Shown here one piece after another: positions 1 to 7,599 of a DNA stretch of 64,000 nucleotides. Each line of letters begins with the position of its first letter. Within the stretch, counting starts at the first letter, position 1. A model generated the notes under the pieces. The model was not told where the DNA came from. It did no database searches and was given only the letters and a program-made list of their open reading frames with translations. The position numbers and the translations under genes were made by a program. The DNA comes from an uncultured Caldilineaceae bacterium (GTDB taxonomy: Bacteria > Chloroflexota > Anaerolineae > Caldilineales > Caldilineaceae), in assembly GCA_958295915.1 (NCBI GenBank), contig OY282381.1:4300722-4364721 (forward strand), written 5' to 3'.

Positions 1-1
1 C

Positions 2-385
2 GCGCGTCTGGCCGAAATCCACGTCGGCTATGAAGAGATGCCCGTCTATCCCCTGACAGTCAGCGAAAACCCGGATCTGCCGCTCGATTGGCGCGTCGAG
101 AAGATGAAACTCTCCCGAGACAAAACACAGCTCCAATATAACGATTTCCTGACACTGGGCGGGATTCCAGCAAAAGCGTTACACTATCGGCTGGGCAGCC
201 GCTCGGCCCTAGCATGGATCATCGACCAGTACCGCGTCAAGACAGACAAACGCAGCGGCATCGTCAACGACCCCAACCGCGCCGACGACCCGCGTTACAT
301 CGTCAACCTGATCGGGAAGGTGATCAGCGTCAGCCTGGAGACGGTGGAGATTGTAGACGGCTTGCCGGCGTTGAGGACGGTTTGA
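2..385 (+). CDS. C-terminal part of a single-chain restriction-modification protein (5' end outside window)
   Basis: An open frame enters from the left edge and ends in TGA at 383-385. Its roughly 127 residues match the C-terminus of the complete gene at 9342-12449 with only about a dozen differences, including the shared stretches KRSGIVNDPNRADDPRYIV and GKVISVSLETV. By that homology it is the C-terminal (probably DNA-recognition) end of a type ISP/IIG-like methyltransferase-nuclease. Whether the upstream part is intact cannot be seen. The differences are spread out, so this is an older paralogue rather than a very recent copy. Confidence 0.8.
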   Translation, partial: ARLAEIHVGYEEMPVYPLTVSENPDLPLDWRVEKMKLSRDKTQLQYNDFLTLGGIPAKALHYRLGSRSALAWIIDQYRVKTDKRSGIVNDPNRADDPRYIVNLIGKVISVSLETVEIVDGLPALRTV

Positions 386-390
386 AAACA

Positions 391-465
391 ACGCAAAGGC
401 GCGGAGCCGCCGGGACACACTGAACTCCCTGGTTTTTCTTTGCGCCTTTGCGACATTGCGTTGTC
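391..465. repeat. Dispersed palindromic repeat, family B (GCGCCTTTGCG arms)
   Basis: The left part contains ACGCAAAGGCGC and the right part GCGCCTTTGCG, so it can fold back on itself. Related copies lie at 7314-7405 and 9188-9270, with half copies at 24355-24455. It follows directly after the preceding stop codon. Confidence 0.7.
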
Positions 466-522
466 TTCTCATTCCCGCCCACAGTTGACAAGCAGACTGC
501 CAATCGCTAAGATCGGGGAAAG

Positions 523-551
523 GTTGTTTTGCGCGCTACTGTGGAGCGCGA
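523..551. repeat. Single copy of the 29-bp hairpin repeat, family C
   Basis: Matches the unit that is repeated four times at 7482-7597. It holds inverted arms CGCGCT and AGCGCG around a 7-base loop. It lies about 50 bp upstream of the SRAP start codon. Confidence 0.75.
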
Positions 552-602
552 CATCGCGGTTTGCCAATCGTTACGCTCAGTTTACTTCGTCGGAGGGAGA
601 GT

Positions 603-1271
603 ATGTGCGGTCGTTTTGTCCTGCGAGCCTCGCCGGAACAGCTACAGAGTCTCTTTGAGCTGGCGGAAGCGCCGCGCTCCGAGCCTCGCTATAATATAGC
701 GCCTACCCAACCCGTTCTCTCTGTGCGCGCAAGCCCATATACCGGCAAACGGGAGGCGACATTTTTGAATTGGGGACTGATTCCATCCTGGGCGCAAGAT
801 CCGAAGATCGGCTACCGGATGATCAACGCCCGCTCGGAAACAGCAGCGGAGAAGCCATCGTTCCGCGCGGCCTTCAAATACCGGCGCTGCATCGTGCCAG
901 CTGATGGATTCTACGAGTGGAAAAAGGAAAACGGCGGCAAACAACCCTATCTGATCGCTCTGAAGTCGGGCGCAGTATTTGGCATCGCCGGCCTGTGGGA
1001 GCGCTGGGAGCGGGAAGGTTCAGTGATCGAGTCCTGCACCCTGCTGACAACAGGGCCAAACGAACTTCTGGCATCGGTCCACAACCGTATGCCGGTCATT
1101 CTGGAGCCAGAAGACTATGATGAGTGGCTCGATCAGAGTGTGCAGAAAGCAGATTCGTTGCTGCATCTGATGCGGCCATGCACCGGCGCGGCTATGCAGG
1201 TTGTGCCTGTCAGCACAGTTGTCAACAACCCGCGCAACGAAGACCCGGCCTGTGTCGCGCCAATCGGCTAA
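603..1271 (+). CDS. SRAP (SOS response-associated peptidase) family protein, YedK/HMCES-like
   Basis: 222 residues beginning MCGRF, the family's hallmark. After removal of Met1, Cys2 becomes the N-terminal residue that forms a thiazolidine crosslink with abasic sites in single-stranded DNA. The other conserved active-site residues are visible: N75 in NARSET, E105 in GFYEW and H160 in VHNRMP. The family shields abasic sites during replication. The frame is open upstream to 561, but the ATG at 603 is chosen because Cys2 must follow the initiator Met; GGAGGG precedes it. The gene stands alone between restriction-modification and metabolic genes, and a family A repeat follows its stop. Confidence 0.92.
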   Translation: MCGRFVLRASPEQLQSLFELAEAPRSEPRYNIAPTQPVLSVRASPYTGKREATFLNWGLIPSWAQDPKIGYRMINARSETAAEKPSFRAAFKYRRCIVPADGFYEWKKENGGKQPYLIALKSGAVFGIAGLWERWEREGSVIESCTLLTTGPNELLASVHNRMPVILEPEDYDEWLDQSVQKADSLLHLMRPCTGAAMQVVPVSTVVNNPRNEDPACVAPIG

Positions 1272-1273
1272 TT

Positions 1274-1311
1274 GTCAGTGGCTAGTGACCACTGGCAACT
1301 GCAGTTCTCAC
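1274..1311. repeat. Dispersed palindromic repeat, family A (CAGTGG...CCACTG)
   Basis: Perfect arms CAGTGG (1276-1281) and CCACTG (1289-1294), followed by the family's GGCAACTGCAGTTCTCAC. Family A recurs in many gaps of the window. Confidence 0.75.
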
Positions 1312-1333
1312 TTCTCACCGAGGCCCGATTTCT

Positions 1334-2491
1334 ATGAATGCAACAACTGCGAACATGACAACAGATACAGGGATGGAGCTCTTCGACACGCCGGCGGATA
1401 AGCCCGCCCAGCGGTTGTTCGTGCCCGGCCCCACGGATGTGCACCCGGATGTGCTGGCCGCGCAGGATGCGCCGATGATCGGCCATCGCAGCGAGGAGCT
1501 GGAGTCTCTTTTTGGCAAATGTACCGAACAGTTGCAGCAGCTCTACCACACGGAGGCACGGGTCTTCACTGTAGCGGCGTCCGGCTCCGGTATGCAAGAG
1601 GCTGCCATCCGCAACGCCGTGAACCGACGGGTCATCAATTTCGTGAACGGCGCCTTTAGCCGGCGCTGGCACGACGTATCCGTCGGCTGCGACAAAGAAG
1701 CCATCCTGGTGGAAGTGCCCTGGTGCACAGCAATCAAGCCCGCGCAGGTGGAAGATGCCCTGCAAACAGCCCTTGCAGGCGGCCGTGTCGATGCGATTAC
1801 AGTCGTCCACAATGAGACGAGCACCGGGGTCGCCAGCCCGATTGAGGCCATTGCCGCAAGCGTGCGGCGGGTCAGCCCGCACACCCTGATTCTCGTGGAT
1901 GCGGTCTCCTCCTTCAGCGGCACAAAACTGCCTTTCGATGCCTGGGGCCTGGATCTGCTGCTCACTTCCTCCCAGAAGGCGTTGGCCGTACCACCGGGGC
2001 TGGCGTTTGCCGCGGTCAGCGACCGGCTGATCGACGGCGCGGCATCACTGTCGGGGCGGGGCTGGTATTTCGACTTCCTGCAACTCGACAAATACCGAAA
2101 GCGCAACACAACCCCGGCCACCCCAGCCATTTCCCTGCTGCGAGCATTGAGCGTCCAGTTGGACCGCATCTTTGCCGAGGGGATCGATGCCCGCTACGCC
2201 AGGCACGCATTCTGCGCGCAGAAGACCCATACCTGGGCCACCCAGCATAACTTTGGCCTGATGGCAGAAGCCGGGTACGAGTCGCCTACTGTGACAACTG
2301 TCGAGAACAATCTGGGGCTGGATATCGCTGCGCTCAACCGTTTCCTGGGCGAAAGGGAGATGCAGATATCCAACGGCTACGGTCAGTACAAGGGCAAGGC
2401 CTTCCGCATCGGGCATATGGGCGAAGTCTGGCCGTCGGACCTGGACCAGCTGTTCAGGGCGATTGAAGAGTTCATGGCAGCAGAGCGATAG
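1334..2491 (+). CDS. Class V pyridoxal-phosphate aminotransferase (alanine-glyoxylate / serine-pyruvate type)
   Basis: 385 residues, typical length for the family. Early residues carry FVPGPTDVHPDV, matching the family's PGPT start. The PLP-binding lysine is K215 in TSSQKALAVPPG, and D187 in LVDAVSSF is placed to contact the cofactor ring nitrogen. The C-terminal IGHMGEVW matches the family's RIGHMG. Members transfer amino groups between alanine or serine and glyoxylate or pyruvate; soluble aspartate aminotransferases of cyanobacterial type share the fold, so the exact substrate is open. It is alone on its strand before rsmI and no operon partner is evident. Confidence 0.88.
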   Translation: MNATTANMTTDTGMELFDTPADKPAQRLFVPGPTDVHPDVLAAQDAPMIGHRSEELESLFGKCTEQLQQLYHTEARVFTVAASGSGMQEAAIRNAVNRRVINFVNGAFSRRWHDVSVGCDKEAILVEVPWCTAIKPAQVEDALQTALAGGRVDAITVVHNETSTGVASPIEAIAASVRRVSPHTLILVDAVSSFSGTKLPFDAWGLDLLLTSSQKALAVPPGLAFAAVSDRLIDGAASLSGRGWYFDFLQLDKYRKRNTTPATPAISLLRALSVQLDRIFAEGIDARYARHAFCAQKTHTWATQHNFGLMAEAGYESPTVTTVENNLGLDIAALNRFLGEREMQISNGYGQYKGKAFRIGHMGEVWPSDLDQLFRAIEEFMAAER

Positions 2492-2596
2492 ACAGTAGAG
2501 GTCTGTTTGGCTGACATGGCGACAGCTGACACAGACTGTGTACGAGCATACCGGGTCCGAGAACGATCGAGCCAACGTCAGAAATAATTGGTTGAG

Positions 2597-3262
2597 ATGT
2601 TATATCTCGTCGCCACCCCCATCGGCAATCTCGGCGATATTACAGTACGGGCGCTGGAGACGCTGCGCTCCGTTGATCTGATCGCTGCGGAGGATACCCG
2701 CAAAACCGGGCGGCTACTCAAACATTTCGAGATCGACACTCCCCAGTTCTCCTACCACGAACACAACGAGCGGCAGGCTGTAGAGCGCATCATCCGCGCG
2801 CTCCACAGTGGCCAATCTGTCGCGGTGGTGACAAACGCCGGCACGCCGGGCATCTCCGACCCCGGCTTTTCAGCCGTGCGCCGCGCGTTGGAAGAAGGGT
2901 TGCCGCTCTCCGCCATCCCGGGGCCGACCGGCCTGGTGATGGCTCTCCTCCTTTCCGGACTGCCCTTGCATAGCTTCACCTTCCGCGGATTCCCGCCGCG
3001 CAAATCCGCCTCCCGCCGGCGCTTTCTGGAAGTGGATGCCGCATCGCCCCATACTCTCGTCTTCTACGAAAGCCCCTACCGGCTGGCGGCTTTCCTCACC
3101 GATGCTCTGGCCGTCTACGGCGACCGGTCAGCGGCGCTGGCCAACGATCTGACAAAGTTGTACGAACAGATGCAACGGGGCAAGATTTCCTCTTTGTTGG
3201 ACGCCGTGAAGGACAAGAAACCCAGAGGAGAATATATTGTTGTCATCGCCGGTAGTCAGTGA
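2597..3262 (+). CDS. rsmI: 16S rRNA (cytidine-1402-2'-O)-methyltransferase RsmI
   Basis: 221 residues starting [16 protein letters not shown], the classic RsmI opening. Further family motifs are [32 protein letters not shown] and IPGPTGLV. The enzyme methylates the ribose of C1402 in the decoding centre of 16S rRNA using S-adenosylmethionine. A TTG at 2588 in frame could add three residues; the ATG is preferred because it places the motif at the usual distance. The final residues and stop run into a family A palindromic repeat shared with the convergent gene on the other strand. Confidence 0.95.
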   Translation: MLYLVATPIGNLGDITVRALETLRSVDLIAAEDTRKTGRLLKHFEIDTPQFSYHEHNERQAVERIIRALHSGQSVAVVTNAGTPGISDPGFSAVRRALEEGLPLSAIPGPTGLVMALLLSGLPLHSFTFRGFPPRKSASRRRFLEVDAASPHTLVFYESPYRLAAFLTDALAVYGDRSAALANDLTKLYEQMQRGKISSLLDAVKDKKPRGEYIVVIAGSQ

Positions 3263-3306
3263 GAACTGCGGTGATCAGTGGTCAGCACTGATCAGTAGCC
3301 ACTGGT
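3256..3306. repeat. Family A palindromic repeat shared by two convergent gene ends
   Basis: Perfect arms TGATCAGT (3272-3279) and ACTGATCA (3287-3294). The stop of rsmI and the stop of the DMT permease (read on the minus strand) both lie in it. It may act as a bidirectional terminator, but no T-run follows. Confidence 0.7.
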
Positions 3307-4202
3307 TTTCTCTCCAACGCGGGCGCGCTGGTTACAAGGGCCACGCCGGTCAGAATGCCCGCGCCGCCGAGGAGCTGTTGGCCGCTGGGGAAGACATCGA
3401 ATAAAAATAACGACCAAACGATGGCCGCCACCGGGCTGATTGCCAGCACCACGGCGAAGACGCTCATATCCAGCCGACGCAACGCCCAGTAGTACAGGGT
3501 CCGACTGATAACAACATCTACAGTGCCCGTTATCAGCAAAATCGGCAGCGCCTGGCTACTGGGCAGAGCCAATTCTCCGCGCACCCCAATGATCAGTACC
3601 AGTACCGTGGCCGTCAACAGCAGCCGGTAAAAGAAAAAATTGAGCAGATCGACTTCACCCATATGCTTCTTGGTCAGGGCTGTATGCAGGGCGTAGAGAA
3701 AAGTGGAGCCGAGCACCATCATCACTCCCAAGTTCAGATAGTGGCCCGGTTGAAAGGAGATGACCGCCAAGCTCACCAAGGCGACGACTGTACCTATCAC
3801 CTGCCAGAGACTGAGGCGGTCACCCAGCCACAACAGGCCGAACCCCAGGCTGAAGATGATCGCCATCTTGCCCACCATGGCCGCGGCGCCAGGGTCGATA
3901 AAGGCGATCGCGGTATAGTTTAAGTTGGCGCCGATCCCCACACAGATGCCAATGGCGACGAAGGTCGGCCAGTGACGGCGCAAGGGCGCCAACCGCAGCC
4001 TATTGGTGAGCAAACCAAACAGCCCTACCTCGACCGTCGCGATTCCGATTACATACAGTGCGCCAAGCGCCGGCGGGATCAAGGGGAGCAAGAGCCGGGC
4101 AAAGACAAAATGCAAACTGTCGATCAGCAGCAGACAGATCAACGGCGCCAGCTCCTGCGCGTTGCCCACCTTTCCGACATGTCTCCGCGCCGTTTCCGTC
4201 AT
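3282..4202 (-). CDS. DMT-superfamily (EamA) transporter
   Basis: 306 residues with about ten hydrophobic segments in two halves, the usual architecture of drug/metabolite exporters. The second half holds the typical segments TGTVDVVISRTLYYWALRRLD and SPVAAIVWSLFLF, each in the EamA style. Substrate unknown. The ATG at 4202 (MTETARRH) is chosen; the frame extends upstream to 4292 but that stretch is basic and unlike a membrane protein start. The last ten residues (KPVATDQC end) come from the family A repeat that covers the stop. It follows the PhyH gene after a 262-bp gap containing repeat remnants, so it is probably transcribed separately. Confidence 0.85.
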   Translation of the reverse strand: MTETARRHVGKVGNAQELAPLICLLLIDSLHFVFARLLLPLIPPALGALYVIGIATVEVGLFGLLTNRLRLAPLRRHWPTFVAIGICVGIGANLNYTAIAFIDPGAAAMVGKMAIIFSLGFGLLWLGDRLSLWQVIGTVVALVSLAVISFQPGHYLNLGVMMVLGSTFLYALHTALTKKHMGEVDLLNFFFYRLLLTATVLVLIIGVRGELALPSSQALPILLITGTVDVVISRTLYYWALRRLDMSVFAVVLAISPVAAIVWSLFLFDVFPSGQQLLGGAGILTGVALVTSAPALERKPVATDQC

Positions 4203-4304
4203 CGCATCGCCCGAGTATCGTGCATCATGCCCCTCTCTCCACCAATTTCCATCATATCTGTGGGCTCTACGGCAGAACGCCAAAACGGGCAAGCGGGTCT
4301 GTAA

Positions 4305-4345
4305 TAAGAAGGGACGCCTGCGCGCCCAGGGGGATGTTTCTCACC
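4305..4345. repeat. Repeat remnant, family I (GCGCGCCCAGGGGGAT)
   Basis: The 16 bases at 4320-4335 are identical to those at 7428-7443. It lies in the 262-bp gap between the DMT transporter and PhyH genes, which otherwise shows nothing recognisable. Confidence 0.55.
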
Positions 4346-4464
4346 ACCGTCCGCTGGGCAGCTACACTGGCTTCGGCAGCCCGCCCCAAACGAGATGCGC
4401 CCCTGGCGGAACTCCCCCGTCCGCTGGACGCGACTGGCAAGACGTGCAACGAGGTGATCTTTCC

Positions 4465-5349
4465 TTATGCCATCATCTTGTCCCCGCGCCACTGCGGATC
4501 AATGCCGACATAGTCTTCCACCAGGGGGTGCAAATGTTGGGGCAGGGCTTTGACAAACGCTTGCGCCGATTCTGAAAGCGGCCACGGCGCGTGAACCGGA
4601 TACCCGCGCGGCCGGAAGCCAATGCCACAGGAAAGCCGTACACGGTCAATCCGGTTTGGAAATGCGGAGTGGTAGGTGCGCGCGGCGAAGATGATCTCAT
4701 CGCCTGGCTCCGTGAACAGGGGGACAACACCCGGCATATCGAACCCCACGTAGCTGTGCGGCTCGCTCCCTTCAGGGTGAAATGAGCGCCGATCCGGGGT
4801 CAGTTCAAAGCCTTCCGGCCCCGTCCAATCCGGCGCATGTGAATCTTCGATGACGGCCAATCCCCCATGTTTGGGATGCGAACCGGTTATGTAGAACCAG
4901 AGCCCAGAAGGCCAAGGACCGCGGTTCAAGACATCCCCAGGGTCCTGTGGGGCTCCCTGGGTAAAGCCATGCCAGTCAGTATGCCACGAAAGAGGCGATG
5001 AGCCGGGATTGCGCAGAATCGCCGCTGTGCGGTTGATTGTCAACTCGTCCGCCTGGCAGAATACTCGCTGCGCCCTCATAAAGGGTTCGTGGTCGAACAG
5101 TTTCCACATGGCGGGTGAATGTTCGATAAAGGAAGTGTGTGTGTAGCTTTCGCCAGAGCCCAATGCGCCGTCTGGATCAAGAACCTGGCGAACCGATTCC
5201 TGCAGTTCTGTAACCAGCTCGTCAGACAGGACCTTTTTGACCACCGCAAACCCGTGGGCGTCGACACATGCCTGGGCAGCGTCCAACTCATCAAGGTCGA
5301 ATTCATAGCGATACCCCAGCTCAGGTTTCTGAACGGTACTGTAGTCCAT
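4465..5349 (-). CDS. Phytanoyl-CoA dioxygenase (PhyH) family Fe(II)/2-oxoglutarate-dependent oxygenase
   Basis: 294 residues. The iron-binding facial triad is visible as H123 and D125 in WHTDWHG and H227 in ARTYHSAFPN; the arginine of RVRLSCGIGFRPRG can bind 2-oxoglutarate. The family hydroxylates or otherwise oxidises small molecules with O2 and 2-oxoglutarate. It sits 18 bp downstream of two sugar-type ABC permeases on the same strand, so it probably modifies the imported compound or a derived metabolite. Substrate not inferable from sequence. Confidence 0.88.
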   Translation of the reverse strand: MDYSTVQKPELGYRYEFDLDELDAAQACVDAHGFAVVKKVLSDELVTELQESVRQVLDPDGALGSGESYTHTSFIEHSPAMWKLFDHEPFMRAQRVFCQADELTINRTAAILRNPGSSPLSWHTDWHGFTQGAPQDPGDVLNRGPWPSGLWFYITGSHPKHGGLAVIEDSHAPDWTGPEGFELTPDRRSFHPEGSEPHSYVGFDMPGVVPLFTEPGDEIIFAARTYHSAFPNRIDRVRLSCGIGFRPRGYPVHAPWPLSESAQAFVKALPQHLHPLVEDYVGIDPQWRGDKMMA

Positions 5350-5367
5350 GCGAAACTCCTTGCGTTG

Positions 5368-6291
5368 TTAACCCTTCAACGACCCGATCGTGATCCCCTG
5401 GATCATCTGTCGTTGCATCAGCAGGAATGCGATGATGGGAAGAACCGACATAAGAATGGCGGCAGACATACTAATCCCATAGGACGGTCCGGCCCCCTTG
5501 ATCTGGTACATAATGATGGACACGCCCACGGGCATAGTGTAAATTTGGGGTTTGTTCAGCACCAACAGCGGCCACAGGAAATCGTTCCAATGGGCCACGA
5601 ACGTAAAAATAGCCAGAGTCGCCAATACCGGCCTGGACAGGGGAAGAGTGATGAGCCACCAGAGTTGCAGCTCATGCGCGCCGTCGATGCGTGCGGCCTG
5701 AAAGAGCTCCTCCGGCAGCGTCACCGCGAATTGGCGGAACAGAAAGAGGGCAAATGGAGAAGCGAGACCGGGCAGTATCAATGCCCAATAGGTGTCATGC
5801 ATTCCCAACTTCAGTGTCAAAACATAGGCAGCGATAATCGTCGACCAAGCCGGGACGAGCATGGTGCTGATGATGATCCAGAATAGCTTGTCCCGACCTG
5901 GAAACCGTTTGCGGGCGAAGCTGTAGCCGGCCAGGGAAGCCACCAGAACAACGCCTAGCGTCGAGGCAATGCCGGTAAAAACACTGTTCCAGAACCAGCG
6001 GACTACCGGCGCGTTGGCCACGCCAGTACCCTGGAGCAGGTCGATGTAGTTCTTCAGCACTGGCCGCGTCACCACAAACGAAGGCGGGATCGTGGCGACG
6101 TCCTGCGGGTGTTTGAAGCTGGTAATGACGGCCCAATAAAGCGGGAAGAGCGAGATAGCGCCTAGCAAGAGAATCAAGAAGATCGCGAGATAGCGCATGG
6201 CGCTGGCCGTGCCCTCCGGCAACAGCCGAGTATGCGCAGTTGCGAATGCTGACGCTCTTTGGCTCTGGTTCAGGCTCGCTTTGGTAGCCAT
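5368..6291 (-). CDS. Carbohydrate ABC transporter permease, MalG/CUT1 type
   Basis: 307 residues, six hydrophobic segments. The EAA loop that docks the ATPase is visible as FQAARIDGAHELQLWWLITLP, followed by HWNDFLWPLLVL, the CUT1 signature. It lies 14 bp downstream of the MalF-type permease and 18 bp upstream of PhyH, all on the minus strand. No ATPase is encoded nearby, so the system probably shares a multitask ATPase (MsmK/UgpC-like) encoded elsewhere, as is common for CUT1 systems. Confidence 0.92.
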   Translation of the reverse strand: MATKASLNQSQRASAFATAHTRLLPEGTASAMRYLAIFLILLLGAISLFPLYWAVITSFKHPQDVATIPPSFVVTRPVLKNYIDLLQGTGVANAPVVRWFWNSVFTGIASTLGVVLVASLAGYSFARKRFPGRDKLFWIIISTMLVPAWSTIIAAYVLTLKLGMHDTYWALILPGLASPFALFLFRQFAVTLPEELFQAARIDGAHELQLWWLITLPLSRPVLATLAIFTFVAHWNDFLWPLLVLNKPQIYTMPVGVSIIMYQIKGAGPSYGISMSAAILMSVLPIIAFLLMQRQMIQGITIGSLKG

Positions 6292-6305
6292 ATCGTGCCC
6301 TCGGT

Positions 6306-7262
6306 TCAGAACTCCACAACCTGGGAGAAGCGGCGAAACTGCCAGATGGTAAAACCAACCGTTGCCACCAGCAGAAGCAATCCGGCCGCCGCCGCCGTCC
6401 CCGCGTTGGCATAAAAGATCAGCTGATTGTAGATATAGTAGCCAACTGTCATGGTGCTGTGCACCGGCCCGCCCCGCGTCAGTACGAATACCGGCACAAA
6501 TACCTGTAGGGCGCCCAGCGTTGAGACAACAATCACATACAACAGAGCGGGTGTCAGCAGAGGCAAAGTTATAGACCAGTGCTTACGCCAGAAGGCGGCG
6601 CCATCCACCGCGGCGGCATCGTAGAGGCTGGTGGGAATGCTCAACAGGGCTGCGCAGAAGATAATGATAGCCACGCCGTTACTGGAAACAACAGCCATAC
6701 CCGCCAGAGAGGGCAGGGCCGTGTACACATTCCCCAGCCAGTTCACAGGCTCCAGGTTGACAAGCGACAAGGCGAAATTGAGCACGCCCACGTGGAAATC
6801 AAACACAAAGCGCCAGATGATAGCGACGGCCAAACCCGAGATGACGCCGGGCAGGTAGAATGCCGCCTGGAAAAAACTCCGTAAGGTGCGGCTGCGCAGA
6901 GAAACGATCAGAATCGCCGTAATCAGAGAGAGGACCGTCGAGGCGGGCACGACCATAAGGGTGTAGTAGAACGAGTTGACCATGGCCTTGCGCGCGCTGG
7001 GCATCTCTACGACGTCGGCATAATTTTGCAGGCCAACATACTCGGTAACCCCACGCGGATGCCAATCGACGAAACTCAGCCAAATCACCATGCCGTAAGG
7101 CAGAATGAAGAACACCACGAAAAATGCCATGAATGGCGCGATCAGAACGTAGCCCCACATCTTGTCCAACTGGGCGTATGTCATTCGCGGCCAAGGCGAC
7201 CTCATCCAGCTTGGCCGCCCCGCGCCACCAATCCTATCTACACCCCTATCTACACCAGCCAT
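6306..7262 (-). CDS. Carbohydrate ABC transporter permease, MalF/UgpA type
   Basis: Up to 318 residues with six membrane segments, the first in WGYVLIAPFMAFFVVFFILP. The EAA loop reads DAAAVDGAAFWRKHWSITLP. The C-terminal half has VLTRGGPVHSTMTVGYYIYNQ, as in CUT1 permeases. The start is uncertain: ATG at 7262 or at 7205 (MRSPWPRMTYAQ); the N-terminal 19 residues are unlike a conserved domain. It is separated from the binding protein gene by 337 bp carrying tandem hairpins and other repeats, but belongs to the same transcription unit by order and strand. Confidence 0.9.
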   Translation of the reverse strand: MAGVDRGVDRIGGAGRPSWMRSPWPRMTYAQLDKMWGYVLIAPFMAFFVVFFILPYGMVIWLSFVDWHPRGVTEYVGLQNYADVVEMPSARKAMVNSFYYTLMVVPASTVLSLITAILIVSLRSRTLRSFFQAAFYLPGVISGLAVAIIWRFVFDFHVGVLNFALSLVNLEPVNWLGNVYTALPSLAGMAVVSSNGVAIIIFCAALLSIPTSLYDAAAVDGAAFWRKHWSITLPLLTPALLYVIVVSTLGALQVFVPVFVLTRGGPVHSTMTVGYYIYNQLIFYANAGTAAAAGLLLLVATVGFTIWQFRRFSQVVEF

Positions 7263-7313
7263 CCCCTAGCCTCTGTTGCGCATTGAAAAAAACGCTGAAA
7301 AAACGCTGAAAAA

Positions 7314-7405
7314 ATGCAATGTCGCCCGGACGCGGAGACGCAAGGGAAAACCAGGGCATTCATTGCGTCCCTGCGCCTCTGCGTCATAGCGTTGCATTTT
7401 CCATC
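7314..7405. repeat. Dispersed palindromic repeat, family B
   Basis: Left arm begins AAAATGCAATGTCGC and right arm ends GCGTTGCATTTT, giving an imperfect inverted repeat over about 90 bp. The interior contains the GCGGAGACGCAAGG and GCGTCCCTGCGCC motifs common to the family. Confidence 0.75.
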
Positions 7406-7412
7406 ACTTCAT

Positions 7413-7443
7413 GCGGGCGAAACGCCCGCGCGCCCAGGGGGAT
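7413..7443. repeat. Palindromic repeat, family I
   Basis: Perfect 7-bp arms GCGGGCG (7413-7419) and CGCCCGC (7423-7429) with an AAA loop, then GCGCGCCCAGGGGGAT shared with 4320-4335. Related palindromes occur near 47726 and at 53419-53448. Confidence 0.65.
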
Positions 7444-7481
7444 ATTTTCACGACCTGGACTTTCTCGAACCGTCTATGCGA

Positions 7482-7597
7482 CCTGTTTTGCGCGCTACTG
7501 TAGAGCGCGACCTGTTTTGCGCGCTACTGTGGAGCGCGACTTGTTTTGCGCGCTACTGTGGATCGCGACCTGTTTTGCGCGCTACTGTAGAGCGCGA
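7482..7597. repeat. Four tandem 29-bp hairpin repeats, family C
   Basis: Units at 7482-7510, 7511-7539, 7540-7568 and 7569-7597 abut with no spacers. Each starts with a pyrimidine-rich TGTTTTG and holds arms CGCGCT and AGCGCG around a 7-base loop; the third has one arm mismatch. The array begins 2 bp downstream of the stop of the solute-binding protein gene (minus strand). In the transcript it would form a row of hairpins between the binding protein and permease coding regions. A fifth copy is at 523-551. Confidence 0.9.
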
Positions 7598-7599
7598 CC

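Larger units (their letters stand above)
7263..7599. other. 337-bp gap inside an ABC operon, filled with repeats
   Basis: From the permease side it holds an A-rich stretch with two AAAAAACGCTG units (about 7286-7318), a long imperfect inverted repeat of family B (7314-7405), a perfect GCGGGCG/CGCCCGC hairpin (7413-7429) with family I sequence, and four tandem 29-bp hairpins (7482-7597). No protein-coding signal is seen. Confidence 0.7.

Noticed and set aside
7482-7597. Four identical-looking 29-bp units as a CRISPR array
   Set aside because: The units abut without spacers and no cas gene lies near; they are tandem hairpins.
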